DNA of 64,000 nucleotides from Cognataquiflexum rubidum (GTDB lineage: Bacteria > Bacteroidota > Bacteroidia > Cytophagales > Cyclobacteriaceae). Under the pieces are notes generated by a model. That model saw nothing but the letters and a program-made list of their open reading frames with translations, did not search any database and was not told the origin of the DNA. Positions 8,709-17,109 of this stretch are shown here, piece after piece. The stretch covers positions 1 to 64,000 of the forward strand of contig NZ_JAKZAL010000001.1 of assembly GCF_022538115.1 (NCBI RefSeq). Reading direction: 5' to 3'. The first letter of the stretch is position 1. Every line of letters begins with the position of its first letter. The translations under genes and the position numbers were made by a program.

Positions 8709-10037
8709 TCACTCGGTTGTTTGAGCTGATTTGGGCAAATAAGTTAATACAACTCTACTTTTGGGATCTAAATATTTCTTAGCAACACGTTGGATATCTT
8801 CAGGGGTTACTTTCCTATATAAATCCAACTTAGAATTTATAGAACTGGCTCCGCCGAAGAAAACATGCCCTTGGGCAAGAGAAAGCGAAATATTAGCCAC
8901 ACTTCCCAATTCATTTACCAGACTACTTTCCTTTATATTTATAAGTTTTTGGAATTCTTCGTCATCAATTCCATTGGTTTTCACACTTTCCAGAATTTTA
9001 TCAATCGACAAGTTTAGCTCATTGATATCTACTCCCATATTGGCTATAGCAAGAATCAAAAACATACCTCCATCCTCTAGGTCATTGGGGAATGCCACTG
9101 CCTGAATTGCTTTTTGGCTTCCATCCACCAACTCCCTATAAAGCAAAGAACTCTTGCCAGAAAGCAAATAAGTACTTAATAAGTCAAGGGCGTAAGCATC
9201 CGGATGGCCTTTTTTGGGCATTAAGTATCCCTGGAATACAGCAGGAAGTTGAATGTTATCAAAAATAGTATCATTAACTGCTGCTCCGAGTTTTTCTATT
9301 TCAATATTTGGCCTGTAAGGAGTAACGGTTCCTTTTGGGATTTCACCAAAATATTTCCTTACCAATTCCTCTGTTTTTACATAATCAATATCTCCGGCAA
9401 TGGACAAAGTCGCATTATTTGGAACATAGAAAGTCTCATAAAAATCTTTGAAATCCTCTAATTTGGCTGAATCCAAGTGTGCAGCAGATCCAATGATTGG
9501 GGATTTGTATGGATGGTTCGGGTATAATCTCAAAGGAAGTTCTCTCTGAAAACTGCCATAAGGCCTCTCTTCCATCACCTGCTTCATTTCCTGCTTGATC
9601 ACCTCCCTTTGAGTATCTACTCCTATCTGATCTACTTTGGCCTGAAGCATACGCTCACTCTCCAAGTACAACGCCAATTCCAATTGATTTGAGGGCAAAA
9701 TTTCATAATAAAATGTATAATCCTGGGATGTTCCTGCATTCAATGTTCCACCAGCTGATTCAATTATTTCAAAAAACTTTCCCCTTTCAATATTTGGAGA
9801 ACCTTCAAACATCAAATGTTCGAAGAAATGAGCGAATCCTGTTTTTTGGGGATCTTCATTCTTGGATCCTACATGGTAAAATACAGTATTCGCAATAATT
9901 GGTGTACTTACATCCCTGTGGAGGATCACATGCAAACCATTGTCCAAGGTAAATTCCTTGAAATCGATTTTGTTTTGGGCTATTGCTGAAAGTGTCAAAA
10001 AGACTCCCATCAACAGCGTAAGGGTAAACTTTCTCAT
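8709..10037 (-). CDS. Catalytic M16 family zinc peptidase
   Basis: This 442-residue secreted protein has a signal peptide ending near SAIAQ (residue 21). The inverted zinc motif HxxEH is HFFEH at 70-74, and the distal ligand Glu150 lies exactly 76 residues further on, as the family requires. The second M16 lobe follows at about 220-440. It is the first gene of an operon with the inactive M16 partner; the gap between the two coding regions is 23 bp. The pair probably degrades peptides in the periplasm. Confidence 0.93.
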   Translation of the reverse strand: MRKFTLTLLMGVFLTLSAIAQNKIDFKEFTLDNGLHVILHRDVSTPIIANTVFYHVGSKNEDPQKTGFAHFFEHLMFEGSPNIERGKFFEIIESAGGTLNAGTSQDYTFYYEILPSNQLELALYLESERMLQAKVDQIGVDTQREVIKQEMKQVMEERPYGSFQRELPLRLYPNHPYKSPIIGSAAHLDSAKLEDFKDFYETFYVPNNATLSIAGDIDYVKTEELVRKYFGEIPKGTVTPYRPNIEIEKLGAAVNDTIFDNIQLPAVFQGYLMPKKGHPDAYALDLLSTYLLSGKSSLLYRELVDGSQKAIQAVAFPNDLEDGGMFLILAIANMGVDINELNLSIDKILESVKTNGIDDEEFQKLINIKESSLVNELGSVANISLSLAQGHVFFGGASSINSKLDLYRKVTPEDIQRVAKKYLDPKSRVVLTYLPKSAQTTE

Positions 10038-10185
10038 ATACTTGGATTTAGTTTTTGGTTCATGTAAGTTTTACTTTTTTAAATCAAATTTGTTTATCGA
10101 AAATGGATAAAAGAATAAAATTGGATACCGGTGAGGAAATTGTTAAGTTATATCTGCGAAAAATATAACAAAGCGAATAACTGAA

Positions 10186-10193
10186 CAAATCTA
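10186..10193 (-). promoter_or_regulatory. Possible -7 box of the M16 operon
   Basis: On the minus strand TAGATTTG matches TAnnTTTG. The -33 position 19 bases upstream is TTT instead of TTG. It lies about 150 bp before the M16 start, which implies a long leader, so the call is weak. Confidence 0.3.
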
Positions 10194-10244
10194 TAACTAA
10201 TTATTTTCAGTTAAATATTGAAATCTGTAAATCATATGTTGGAA

Positions 10245-11240
10245 TCAAGGAGTCAGCCTGCTGAGTATTTCCTTGGCTTCATGCCATTTCAACCTTGGTC
10301 CAAACTGACTGACGATTTTGGAACTTGCCATAGATGCTAATTTTCCACTCGAAGCATAGCTGTGACCATTGGTAATGCCATACATAAATGCTCCGGCAAA
10401 CATATCTCCTGCCCCATTGCTGTCAATGGCCACGGTCTTATAAGGCTCAATGTCTATAAAGGTGTCCCCATCCCAAATCATCGCGCCGTTTTTTCCCTGG
10501 GTGATTACAAAATGCTTTGCTGCCTTTTTCAATTCCTCCCTGGCTTCTGCAAGGGTATCTTTAGCAGTAAACAACATTGCCTCTTCTTCATTGGCAAATA
10601 ACAAGTCAACACTTGGTCCGATGACATCATCAAATCCGGACTTGAAATACTTCACCATAGCCGGATCTGAAAATGTCAATGCTACTTTTGTGCCGGCACC
10701 TTCTGCGATTTTCTTTGCTTTTACCATGGCTTCTTTCCCATTCGGAGAAGTCACAAGATACCCTTCTATAAATAAGTATTTGGAATCTTTGATAGCCCAT
10801 TCATTCAGGTCTTGGACTGAAAAATTCTGGGTGATTCCCAAAAATGTATTCATCGTCCTTTCGGAGTCTTCGGTGACCATGACGAGACATTTGCCGGTAA
10901 TTCCGTCCTCAGGGACTTTTCCTTCCAAGCTGTTGTCCACACCGGAGTTTTTCAAATCCTCAAGGTAAAAATGTCCAAGTTCGTCATTGGCCACTTTACA
11001 ACAATAGAAAGCATTTCCCCCAAATTGGCTTACAGCGATAACTGTATTTGCGGCAGAACCGCCGCATTGTTTTTTCGCTTCTTCTGTATTGATGACTTGC
11101 ATCAGGGAGTTTTGACGGTCTTCGTCAACCAACGTCATCAGGCCTTTTTCAACATGGTTGTCTAAGAAAAACTGGTCAGAAACCCTGAATTCTATATCTA
11201 CGAGGGCATTACCGATGCCCGTTACATCGTACTTTTTCAT
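10245..11240 (-). CDS. Adenosine kinase (PfkB family carbohydrate kinase)
   Basis: The 331-residue product is a complete ribokinase-fold kinase. GGSAAN at 60-65 is the substrate-side glycine motif, and DSNGAGDMFAGA at 273-284 is the PfkB signature with catalytic Asp279. The overall pattern fits the adenosine kinase branch that phosphorylates adenosine to AMP for purine salvage; a related sugar or nucleoside specificity cannot be excluded. It is cytoplasmic. It lies downstream of the GNAT-like gene on the same strand, with a weak terminator hairpin between them. Confidence 0.88.
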   Translation of the reverse strand: MKKYDVTGIGNALVDIEFRVSDQFFLDNHVEKGLMTLVDEDRQNSLMQVINTEEAKKQCGGSAANTVIAVSQFGGNAFYCCKVANDELGHFYLEDLKNSGVDNSLEGKVPEDGITGKCLVMVTEDSERTMNTFLGITQNFSVQDLNEWAIKDSKYLFIEGYLVTSPNGKEAMVKAKKIAEGAGTKVALTFSDPAMVKYFKSGFDDVIGPSVDLLFANEEEAMLFTAKDTLAEAREELKKAAKHFVITQGKNGAMIWDGDTFIDIEPYKTVAIDSNGAGDMFAGAFMYGITNGHSYASSGKLASMASSKIVSQFGPRLKWHEAKEILSRLTP

Positions 11241-11273
11241 GTTTTTTTTATCAATTAGATGTTTTGTTCAGTA

Positions 11274-11300
11274 AATAAAATGTCTTCCACCTGGAAGACC
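11274..11300 (-). terminator. Probable terminator after the GNAT-like gene
   Basis: GTCTTCC (11282-11288) and GGAAGAC (11293-11299) form a stem. On the minus strand it is followed by ATTTTATTT. The T tract is interrupted, so termination may be partial and the adenosine kinase gene could be read through. Confidence 0.5.
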
Positions 11301-11306
11301 ATCAGG

Positions 11307-12473
11307 TCATTCAAAAATTTTATGCCTCTCAAAAGGTATGGATCTGTCAAACAGATACCTGTAGGTATGATGGGTTTTGTATATTTCTGCATTGAGCTGT
11401 TCGCAGACACGCATCATTTTAGGATTAAAATCTCCGATCCAATTCATTTCGATGGTTTTGTAGGGAAAAGAATCGTGGCGGGCAAATATTTCATTATATG
11501 CCATAATCATGGCGCTGTCTACACCTTTTCCCTGAAACTCCGGCACAACACCAAAGACCAAACCCAACATTTTATTGGGTGGATGAAAGGTTTTGTACCA
11601 AAGGAATTTGAGCTTGCCAATCAGATCCAACTTCCCGTTTACATATTTGAATATTTGGTTGATCTCGGGAATATTAATAAAAAATGAAACAGGTTCTCCT
11701 TTATAAAAACCAAAGTATAGCAACCTTGGGTCACGTATCGGTTTTAATTTAGCAAACATCAATTGGGTCTCCCTGATGGTAAGGCTTTTTCCCATATGCT
11801 TTGCCCAAGCTCTATTATACACTTCCATGAAGTATTGCGGGGCCTTCTCTGAAAGCTCTTTTCCTTTCATATACCGAAATGAAAAATCAGGATCAGCCAA
11901 AACTTTGTTGGCTCTTTCCACCATTTTGGAGTCAAAGTTTCCACCCTGAACAGGCCGCATGTAGGTGTATTGCCTGAAATACAGCTGAAAACCATAATCT
12001 TCGAAGAATTTCTGATAATAGGGAAAGTTCCAAGGCATGTTGTAATTGGGAGGGGAAAAACCCTTCACCAATAAGCCCCACCATTTATCCCTTTCACCAA
12101 AATTGACCGGTCCATCCATGGCTTCGACCCCTTCTTTCTGGAGCCAGGATTTTGCAGTGTCAAATAACAGGAAAGCAACTTTGCTATCATCTATGGACTC
12201 AAAGAAGCCGACTCCGCCTGTAGGTTGTTTTTCTTTCCATTTGGGATGGATAAAAGCTGCAATCCTTCCAACAGATTTTCCTTTTTGATCCTGTACCAAC
12301 CAACGCTTGGCCTTTCCTCCTTGCTTAAACAGCTTGTTTGTTTCGGGTTCAAACAAACCCTGTATGTCTTTATCTAGAGGCCTAATCCAGTTTTCCTCAT
12401 TTTTATATAGCCTCACGGCCATTTCCAAAAATTCTTTTTCAAGTGCTGGACTGTTAACTTCCAGAATTTTCAT
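11307..12473 (-). CDS. GNAT-like acyltransferase family protein, function unknown
   Basis: This 388-residue cytoplasmic protein belongs to a conserved group usually annotated as N-acetyltransferase or hypothetical. The segment around LGLVFGVVPEFQGKGVDSAMIMAYNE (about 308-333) carries the Q/R-x-x-G-x-G/A-like acyl-CoA loop (QGKGVD) and the following helix typical of GNAT folds. The N-terminal half (for example NFGERDKWWG near 123-132) is family-specific. No substrate can be deduced. It is about 100 bp upstream of the rhodanese gene stop and on the same strand. Confidence 0.65.
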   Translation of the reverse strand: MKILEVNSPALEKEFLEMAVRLYKNEENWIRPLDKDIQGLFEPETNKLFKQGGKAKRWLVQDQKGKSVGRIAAFIHPKWKEKQPTGGVGFFESIDDSKVAFLLFDTAKSWLQKEGVEAMDGPVNFGERDKWWGLLVKGFSPPNYNMPWNFPYYQKFFEDYGFQLYFRQYTYMRPVQGGNFDSKMVERANKVLADPDFSFRYMKGKELSEKAPQYFMEVYNRAWAKHMGKSLTIRETQLMFAKLKPIRDPRLLYFGFYKGEPVSFFINIPEINQIFKYVNGKLDLIGKLKFLWYKTFHPPNKMLGLVFGVVPEFQGKGVDSAMIMAYNEIFARHDSFPYKTIEMNWIGDFNPKMMRVCEQLNAEIYKTHHTYRYLFDRSIPFERHKIFE

Positions 12474-12571
12474 AGTCGTGATTTTAATTAAGCGGATAAA
12501 AATAGGGAGATAATTTTAAAGTAGGAAAGGGTCTTTTCTTACTTATATCCCAACAGGGTCAAAAGAGGACA

Positions 12572-13087
12572 TCAGAACACCTTTTCTCCTTTATTTACCC
12601 AAATACTCCACGCTCTGTTGTAGGTATGGATTCTGTTTGTTGTCTTTTGGTCTTTGTAAACCGGCTGCTCTTCATTCACCCAATGAAAAATCCCTCCATA
12701 AAGGTTGTATACCTTCTTGTATCCTGCGGATTTGAGTTTTTTTCCTATATCCTGACTTCTTGCACCGACAGAACAGTAAACCACTATGGGCTGGTCTTTT
12801 GGGATATCCCTGACGCTTTCCATTGAAAAAGTATCAAAACCAACCCATCTCGCGCCTTTGATATGGCTCACTTCATACTCTTCTTTTTCTCTGGTATCGA
12901 GTAAAACAGACTTGCCAAGAATTTCACCTTGGTCTAAATACACCAAAGGAAAATCCTTTTCATATATCCCGCTTAGCATGGTTTTATAAGCCAAACTTTG
13001 GCTGAAAGTAGGTGATGGTATCAAAAATAACAGGAGGAAAATAAAAGGAATACGGATTAGCATGAATTTGGGCTTATTAATGAACAT
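12572..13087 (-). CDS. Secreted rhodanese-like domain protein
   Basis: The 171-residue protein has a signal peptide (hydrophobic 11-25, cleavage near FSQS), so the domain acts in the periplasm. A single rhodanese domain follows. The active loop is CSVGAR with Cys105, and the CDC25-like LDTREKEEY motif is at 63-71. Such domains carry persulfide sulfur; the partner is unknown. A second in-frame ATG at 13063 would give a shorter signal peptide and is equally plausible as the start. Confidence 0.85.
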   Translation of the reverse strand: MFINKPKFMLIRIPFIFLLLFLIPSPTFSQSLAYKTMLSGIYEKDFPLVYLDQGEILGKSVLLDTREKEEYEVSHIKGARWVGFDTFSMESVRDIPKDQPIVVYCSVGARSQDIGKKLKSAGYKKVYNLYGGIFHWVNEEQPVYKDQKTTNRIHTYNRAWSIWVNKGEKVF

Positions 13088-13219
13088 AATTCGTATTGTT
13101 CAGGGAGGTACAATCTCTCAAACAAAAAATACTCAGAAATGATTGTTTGGCCTCAAAAAAAATCAATTTTTCAATTTGAATTGTTCCGTTGGATTATTTT
13201 TTACTGAGAAAAAGGAATT

Positions 13220-13933
13220 TCAGCCATAGAAGTCAGACAGCCTGGCCAATCCTCTTTTGTCGAGAACAAGGATTTTCTTTCCTTCAAAATCAATCAACTC
13301 GTCCTTTTTGAATTCCGAAAGAAGTCTGATTACTGTTTCTGTAGCAGTTCCAACCAAACCTGCGATTTCCTCCCTTGTCAGGACGATGTCAATCTTCTCT
13401 CCTTCTTTTCCGTCTATTCCATAAGTTTCACTGAGTTTTAGCAAAGTAAAGGCAAGCCTTTCCCTGATTGATTTTTGTGTGGCATCCGTGAGTTTGTCTT
13501 CCATAATACCGAGGTCATGGCAAAGTGCTTTGGTAACCCTCCTATGGAATTCCGTGTCTTCTGCCAACACCTTTAAAAATGATTCTCTAGGGACAAAACA
13601 TATTTTGGCATCTTCCACAATGGTAGCTGAATTGGAATACGATTCTTCACCCAAGAGGGAAGCATATCCTAAAAAATCACCTTTTTTAGCAAGTCTGATA
13701 ATCTGCTCTTTTCCATTGGATGCAGTTTTGAAAACCTTGACAACTCCATCATTGATGCAGAAAACTCCAAGAGGCTTGGTTCCTTCATAAAATAATATCT
13801 GACCTTTTTTATGGGTAATAAAGTTTTTGTGATCAGATAAATGGCATAAATGGGGCTCGGTGAGATTAGAAAAGAGTGAAAATTTCCTACTCATGCAAAG
13901 CTCACATGGAGTGCTTTTTTCTATAGTTTTCAT
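13220..13933 (-). CDS. Crp/Fnr family transcriptional regulator, FNR-like with cysteine-rich N-terminus
   Basis: The 237-residue regulator has an N-terminal cysteine cluster (Cys10, Cys13, Cys30), a cyclic-nucleotide-binding fold (about 25-140) with further cysteines at 59, 112 and 138, and a C-terminal winged helix. The recognition helix TATETVIRLLSEFKKDELI (about 196-214) is of Crp/Fnr type. The spacing of Cys10-x2-Cys13 resembles FNR, where four cysteines hold an oxygen-sensitive iron-sulfur cluster, but the remaining spacing differs. An oxygen or redox sensing role is inference. A TGA-N6-TCA palindrome at 13988-13999, about 55 bp upstream, could be an autoregulatory site. Confidence 0.88.
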   Translation of the reverse strand: MKTIEKSTPCELCMSRKFSLFSNLTEPHLCHLSDHKNFITHKKGQILFYEGTKPLGVFCINDGVVKVFKTASNGKEQIIRLAKKGDFLGYASLLGEESYSNSATIVEDAKICFVPRESFLKVLAEDTEFHRRVTKALCHDLGIMEDKLTDATQKSIRERLAFTLLKLSETYGIDGKEGEKIDIVLTREEIAGLVGTATETVIRLLSEFKKDELIDFEGKKILVLDKRGLARLSDFYG

Positions 13934-13987
13934 ATCAAAAGGTTAAGACCGCTGAACAAACTTATTTCATAAATATAACAGATAACA

Positions 13988-13999
13988 TGACAAATATCA
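13988..13999. promoter_or_regulatory. Possible Crp/Fnr-type operator
   Basis: TGACAAATATCA has the TGA-N6-TCA half-site symmetry of Crp/Fnr operators. It lies between the FNR-like gene and the HsdR_N gene. The match is short and could be chance. Confidence 0.25.
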
Positions 14000-14005
14000 C
14001 ATTAA

Positions 14006-14479
14006 TCAAGGTTGAAATTGAGGCAAATCGGATATTTGATCATAATTTTTAACATCAGAATTATATTTCAAGAATAAATGCTGTCTGCCGTTGCTGATTC
14101 CCATGTAGGAAGCACCTATGGTTTTATTATAGACTGCTACCTGTTCGACTGTTTTTTTAGACAATCTTACTTCAGGGGCTTTGCATTCGATCAAAAGGAA
14201 TGGATTTCCGACTCTGTCCAAAACCAAAATATCAAATCTTTTCTGAAGGGAATTATAAATCACTTCTTTCTCCAAAGAGAAAAGTCCTTTTGGATAGTTA
14301 CGGTGATGGACCAAAAAAGAAACCATATGCTGTCTGACCCATTCTTCAGGGGTCAATATCAAATATTTCTTTCGAAGGGAATCGAAAATGCTTAATTTAC
14401 CCTCTGACTCCTGAATTTTGAATTCAAATTCAGGAAAATTGAGGGAAAACTGCATAAATCCATACCTATCCGCCATCAT
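14006..14479 (-). CDS. HsdR_N-type nuclease domain protein (orphan)
   Basis: The 157-residue protein corresponds to the N-terminal nuclease domain of type I restriction HsdR subunits, without helicase or translocase parts. The PD-(D/E)xK core is visible as RFDILVLDRVGNPFLLIECK (Asp of FDI, then Glu-x-Lys in ECK), followed by the QxxxY motif (EQVAVYN) in the correct order. No hsdM or hsdS genes are near. Short proteins of this kind are common in Bacteroidota and are probably not restriction enzymes; the biological role is unknown. It is cytoplasmic and lies divergent to the amidohydrolase gene. Confidence 0.8.
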   Translation of the reverse strand: MMADRYGFMQFSLNFPEFEFKIQESEGKLSIFDSLRKKYLILTPEEWVRQHMVSFLVHHRNYPKGLFSLEKEVIYNSLQKRFDILVLDRVGNPFLLIECKAPEVRLSKKTVEQVAVYNKTIGASYMGISNGRQHLFLKYNSDVKNYDQISDLPQFQP

Positions 14480-14530
14480 TTCGCAAATATGTCCGCTTTC
14501 TTGTTAGAAACATCAACCAAAACGTCTAAA

Positions 14531-16165
14531 ATGAAGAAATTTATTTTCTTTTCACTTCTGTTTTCAACCATTTTCTTCTTTTCCTGCACCACAAAGGAGA
14601 AAGTTGACCTCATCGTACATAACGGTACCATCTATACTGTTGATGAAGGTTTTTCGATAGCAAATGCATTTGCAATTAAGGATAACCGTTTTGTGGCAGT
14701 GGGCAATGAAAACGCCATATTTTCGAAATATGAATCCGAAGAAGTTATTGACTTGCAAGGCAAACCAGTATATCCTGGGTTCATAGATTCCCATTCGCAT
14801 TTTTACAGGTATGGATTAGGATTGCAAGTGGCTGATCTGCTTGGAGCCGAATCAGAAGCAGAACTGGTGGAAAGGGTTAGGATTCATGCTGAAAAAAATC
14901 CTGATGCGGCGTGGATATTGGGAAGAGGTTGGGATCAGAATCTTTGGGAGTCAAAAGAATTTCCAACCAAAGCCAAATTGGATTCCCTATTCCCTGACAA
15001 GCCAGTCCTTCTTACCCGGATTGACGGACATGCTGCCCTGGTCAACCAAAAGGCTTTGGATCTGGGAGGCGTTACTGCCCAAACATCCATGATCGGAGGA
15101 AAAGTTATACTTATAGGAAACAAGCCTTCAGGGGTTTTGATTGACAATGCGATTGATCTGGTTTCATCCAAGGTTCCTAATGCGAGTAAGGAGGAATCCT
15201 GGATTGCATTACTCGGGGCTCAGGAAAATTGTTTTGCAGTCGGTCTGACGACAGTAGTAGATGCGGGTCTAGAGAAGGAAACAATCGACCTCATCTCTGA
15301 AATGCAAAAAGACAATACATTAAAAATGCGGGTATATGCCATGGTAAATCCTACAGAAGCCAATATGGCCCATTATTTCAAAACGGGGATTTATCAAGAC
15401 GACAACCTCACAGTCAGGAGTTTTAAAATATATGGAGATGGGGCTTTGGGTTCAAGGGGTGCCGCTCTCCTAAAACCTTACCATGACCACGCTGACAATT
15501 ATGGATTTCTTCTCAAAAACCCTGAGGAATTTGATGAGTTGGCTAAAAAAATGTACGAAAACGGCTTCCAAATGAATACCCATTGTATTGGTGATTCTGC
15601 AAATAGGACACTCTTGGACATCTATGCCAAATATCTCAAAGGCAAAAACGACCTCAGGTGGAGAATCGAGCATGCCCAGGTAGTGAGCAAGGAAGACATG
15701 CCGAAATTTGCCCAGTATAGCATCATTCCTTCTGTCCAGCCTACCCACGCTACTTCTGATATGTATTGGGCCGGCCAAAGGCTTGGCCCTTTCCGGATCA
15801 AAACAGCATATGCATACAAAGACCTCCTGGACCAAAATGGCATGCTGGCACTAGGTAGTGATTTCCCTGTAGAACATATCAATCCTCTGTTTGGCTTTCA
15901 TTCGGGTGTTGTCAGAAAAGACGCCAAAAACTGGCCCGATGACGGATTTCAACCTGAAAACAAAATCACCCGGGAACATGCACTTAAGGGTATGACCATT
16001 TGGGCAGCATTTGCAAACTTTGAGGAAAACCTAAAAGGAAGTATTGAACCGGGAAAACTTGCTGACTTTGTGGTTTTGGAAAAAGACATCATGACAGCTC
16101 CCGAAAACGAACTCCGTGAGATCAAAATCTCAGGAACCTTTGTTGGTGGGAAAAAAGTCTTTTAA
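14531..16165 (+). CDS. Lipoprotein amidohydrolase (YtcJ-like)
   Basis: The start at 14531 gives a lipoprotein signal peptide with the lipobox cysteine at residue 19 (FFFSC); the longer reading frame from 14489 only adds 14 residues before it. The 544-residue protein belongs to the amidohydrolase superfamily, YtcJ-like branch. The metal-binding HxH is in GFIDSHSHFY (about 80-90), TxHxIGD occurs near 350, and a late GSDFPVE motif supplies the catalytic aspartate. It probably hydrolyses an amide or cyclic amide while anchored to a membrane. The substrate is unknown. Confidence 0.88.
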   Translation: MKKFIFFSLLFSTIFFFSCTTKEKVDLIVHNGTIYTVDEGFSIANAFAIKDNRFVAVGNENAIFSKYESEEVIDLQGKPVYPGFIDSHSHFYRYGLGLQVADLLGAESEAELVERVRIHAEKNPDAAWILGRGWDQNLWESKEFPTKAKLDSLFPDKPVLLTRIDGHAALVNQKALDLGGVTAQTSMIGGKVILIGNKPSGVLIDNAIDLVSSKVPNASKEESWIALLGAQENCFAVGLTTVVDAGLEKETIDLISEMQKDNTLKMRVYAMVNPTEANMAHYFKTGIYQDDNLTVRSFKIYGDGALGSRGAALLKPYHDHADNYGFLLKNPEEFDELAKKMYENGFQMNTHCIGDSANRTLLDIYAKYLKGKNDLRWRIEHAQVVSKEDMPKFAQYSIIPSVQPTHATSDMYWAGQRLGPFRIKTAYAYKDLLDQNGMLALGSDFPVEHINPLFGFHSGVVRKDAKNWPDDGFQPENKITREHALKGMTIWAAFANFEENLKGSIEPGKLADFVVLEKDIMTAPENELREIKISGTFVGGKKVF

Positions 16166-16184
16166 CTTATGAGATCAAATATCG

Positions 16185-16877
16185 TCAAAATTCCAGATAA
16201 GGTTTGAGCCTATCCACCCATTCAGCATTGAAGATTTTGATTTTTAGCAAATCATCCGAAGTTTGATAGGGACCGTGCTGATCCCTGAAGGCCACAATGA
16301 CCTTAGCTGATCCATAGTTGATATAGGGATGTTTAGCCAGAGTGTTGACATCAGCTTGATTGATGGGGATTTTGTTTTTGACACCAGGTTCAAAATCAAA
16401 ATAATCAAAGACTCTTTCCAAAACCTCAGGAGTCATGCCGTAAACCTCCAATAGTTGGTCCTTGCTATGCAAACCTCCGATATTATCCCGGAACTTTACT
16501 ACTCTTCCGGCCATGGTCTGCCCTATCCCCGGAACAATTTGAAGTACAACAGAGTCAGCATCAGAAAATGACATTTTATTCAGCTGCGGACTTTTGGGTT
16601 TTTGATAAGCGTTTGCTCTTTTGACCGTATCTGATTTGGAACCTATTGATTGACTTTGATAGTTATTTTGAGAAGGTTTCCAACCGGCCTGGACCAAACT
16701 GTCAATCTTATGGGAATAAGCTGAATAATGCTCTTCGTTTTTCTTTCGAACCAGCCAATCATAGCCCAACGGTATCAAATAAAGAACAATAAGAGCCGGT
16801 ATCACCAAAACAAAACCTCTAGATTCCCTTTTGGAGAATCCAAAATACGATTTCAGAAAAAAATAAATTTTAGCCAT
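16185..16877 (-). CDS. Membrane-anchored helix-hairpin-helix protein (ComEA-like)
   Basis: A transmembrane segment lies at about 21-40 (GFVLVIPALIVLYLIPLGY), followed by a linker and helix-hairpin-helix repeats: VVLQIVPGIGQTMAGRVVKF (about 110-129) and INQADVNTLAKHPYINYGSA (about 176-195). This resembles ComEA-type DNA-binding HhH domains, here in several copies on a 230-residue protein. DNA binding at the membrane, perhaps linked to uptake, is inference; no other competence genes are near. It converges on the amidohydrolase gene with only 19 bp between the stops and no visible terminator. Confidence 0.8.
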   Translation of the reverse strand: MAKIYFFLKSYFGFSKRESRGFVLVIPALIVLYLIPLGYDWLVRKKNEEHYSAYSHKIDSLVQAGWKPSQNNYQSQSIGSKSDTVKRANAYQKPKSPQLNKMSFSDADSVVLQIVPGIGQTMAGRVVKFRDNIGGLHSKDQLLEVYGMTPEVLERVFDYFDFEPGVKNKIPINQADVNTLAKHPYINYGSAKVIVAFRDQHGPYQTSDDLLKIKIFNAEWVDRLKPYLEF

Positions 16878-17082
16878 CAGGAATTATTATTAAAAACCAT
16901 AACCCAATCGCAACCGATAAATCGTATCTATCTCCGATAAAATAATACGATTGGAATTATTTTACAATTATTACGAAATTTGAAAATGAAAACCAAAATT
17001 TTAATTTTTACTTATTTTATTTAGACCGAATTTAAATTAAACGGAAGTAAAGAGAAATTATCCTTTGCTATCTAATCTGAAT

Positions 17083-17090
17083 TAAATTTG
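17083..17090 (+). promoter_or_regulatory. Possible -7 box of hemA
   Basis: TAAATTTG matches TAnnTTTG exactly, 19 bp before the hemA ATG. The nearest TTG is only 15 bases upstream rather than 19-20, so the -33 half is weak. The rest of 16878-17082 is AT-rich with no gene. Confidence 0.45.
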
Positions 17091-17109
17091 TGTCAGAAAA
17101 GTATCTAAA

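Noticed and set aside
14489-14530. Earlier in-frame start of the amidohydrolase
   Set aside because: The longer form has no signal peptide at its start; the ATG at 14531 gives a proper lipoprotein signal.
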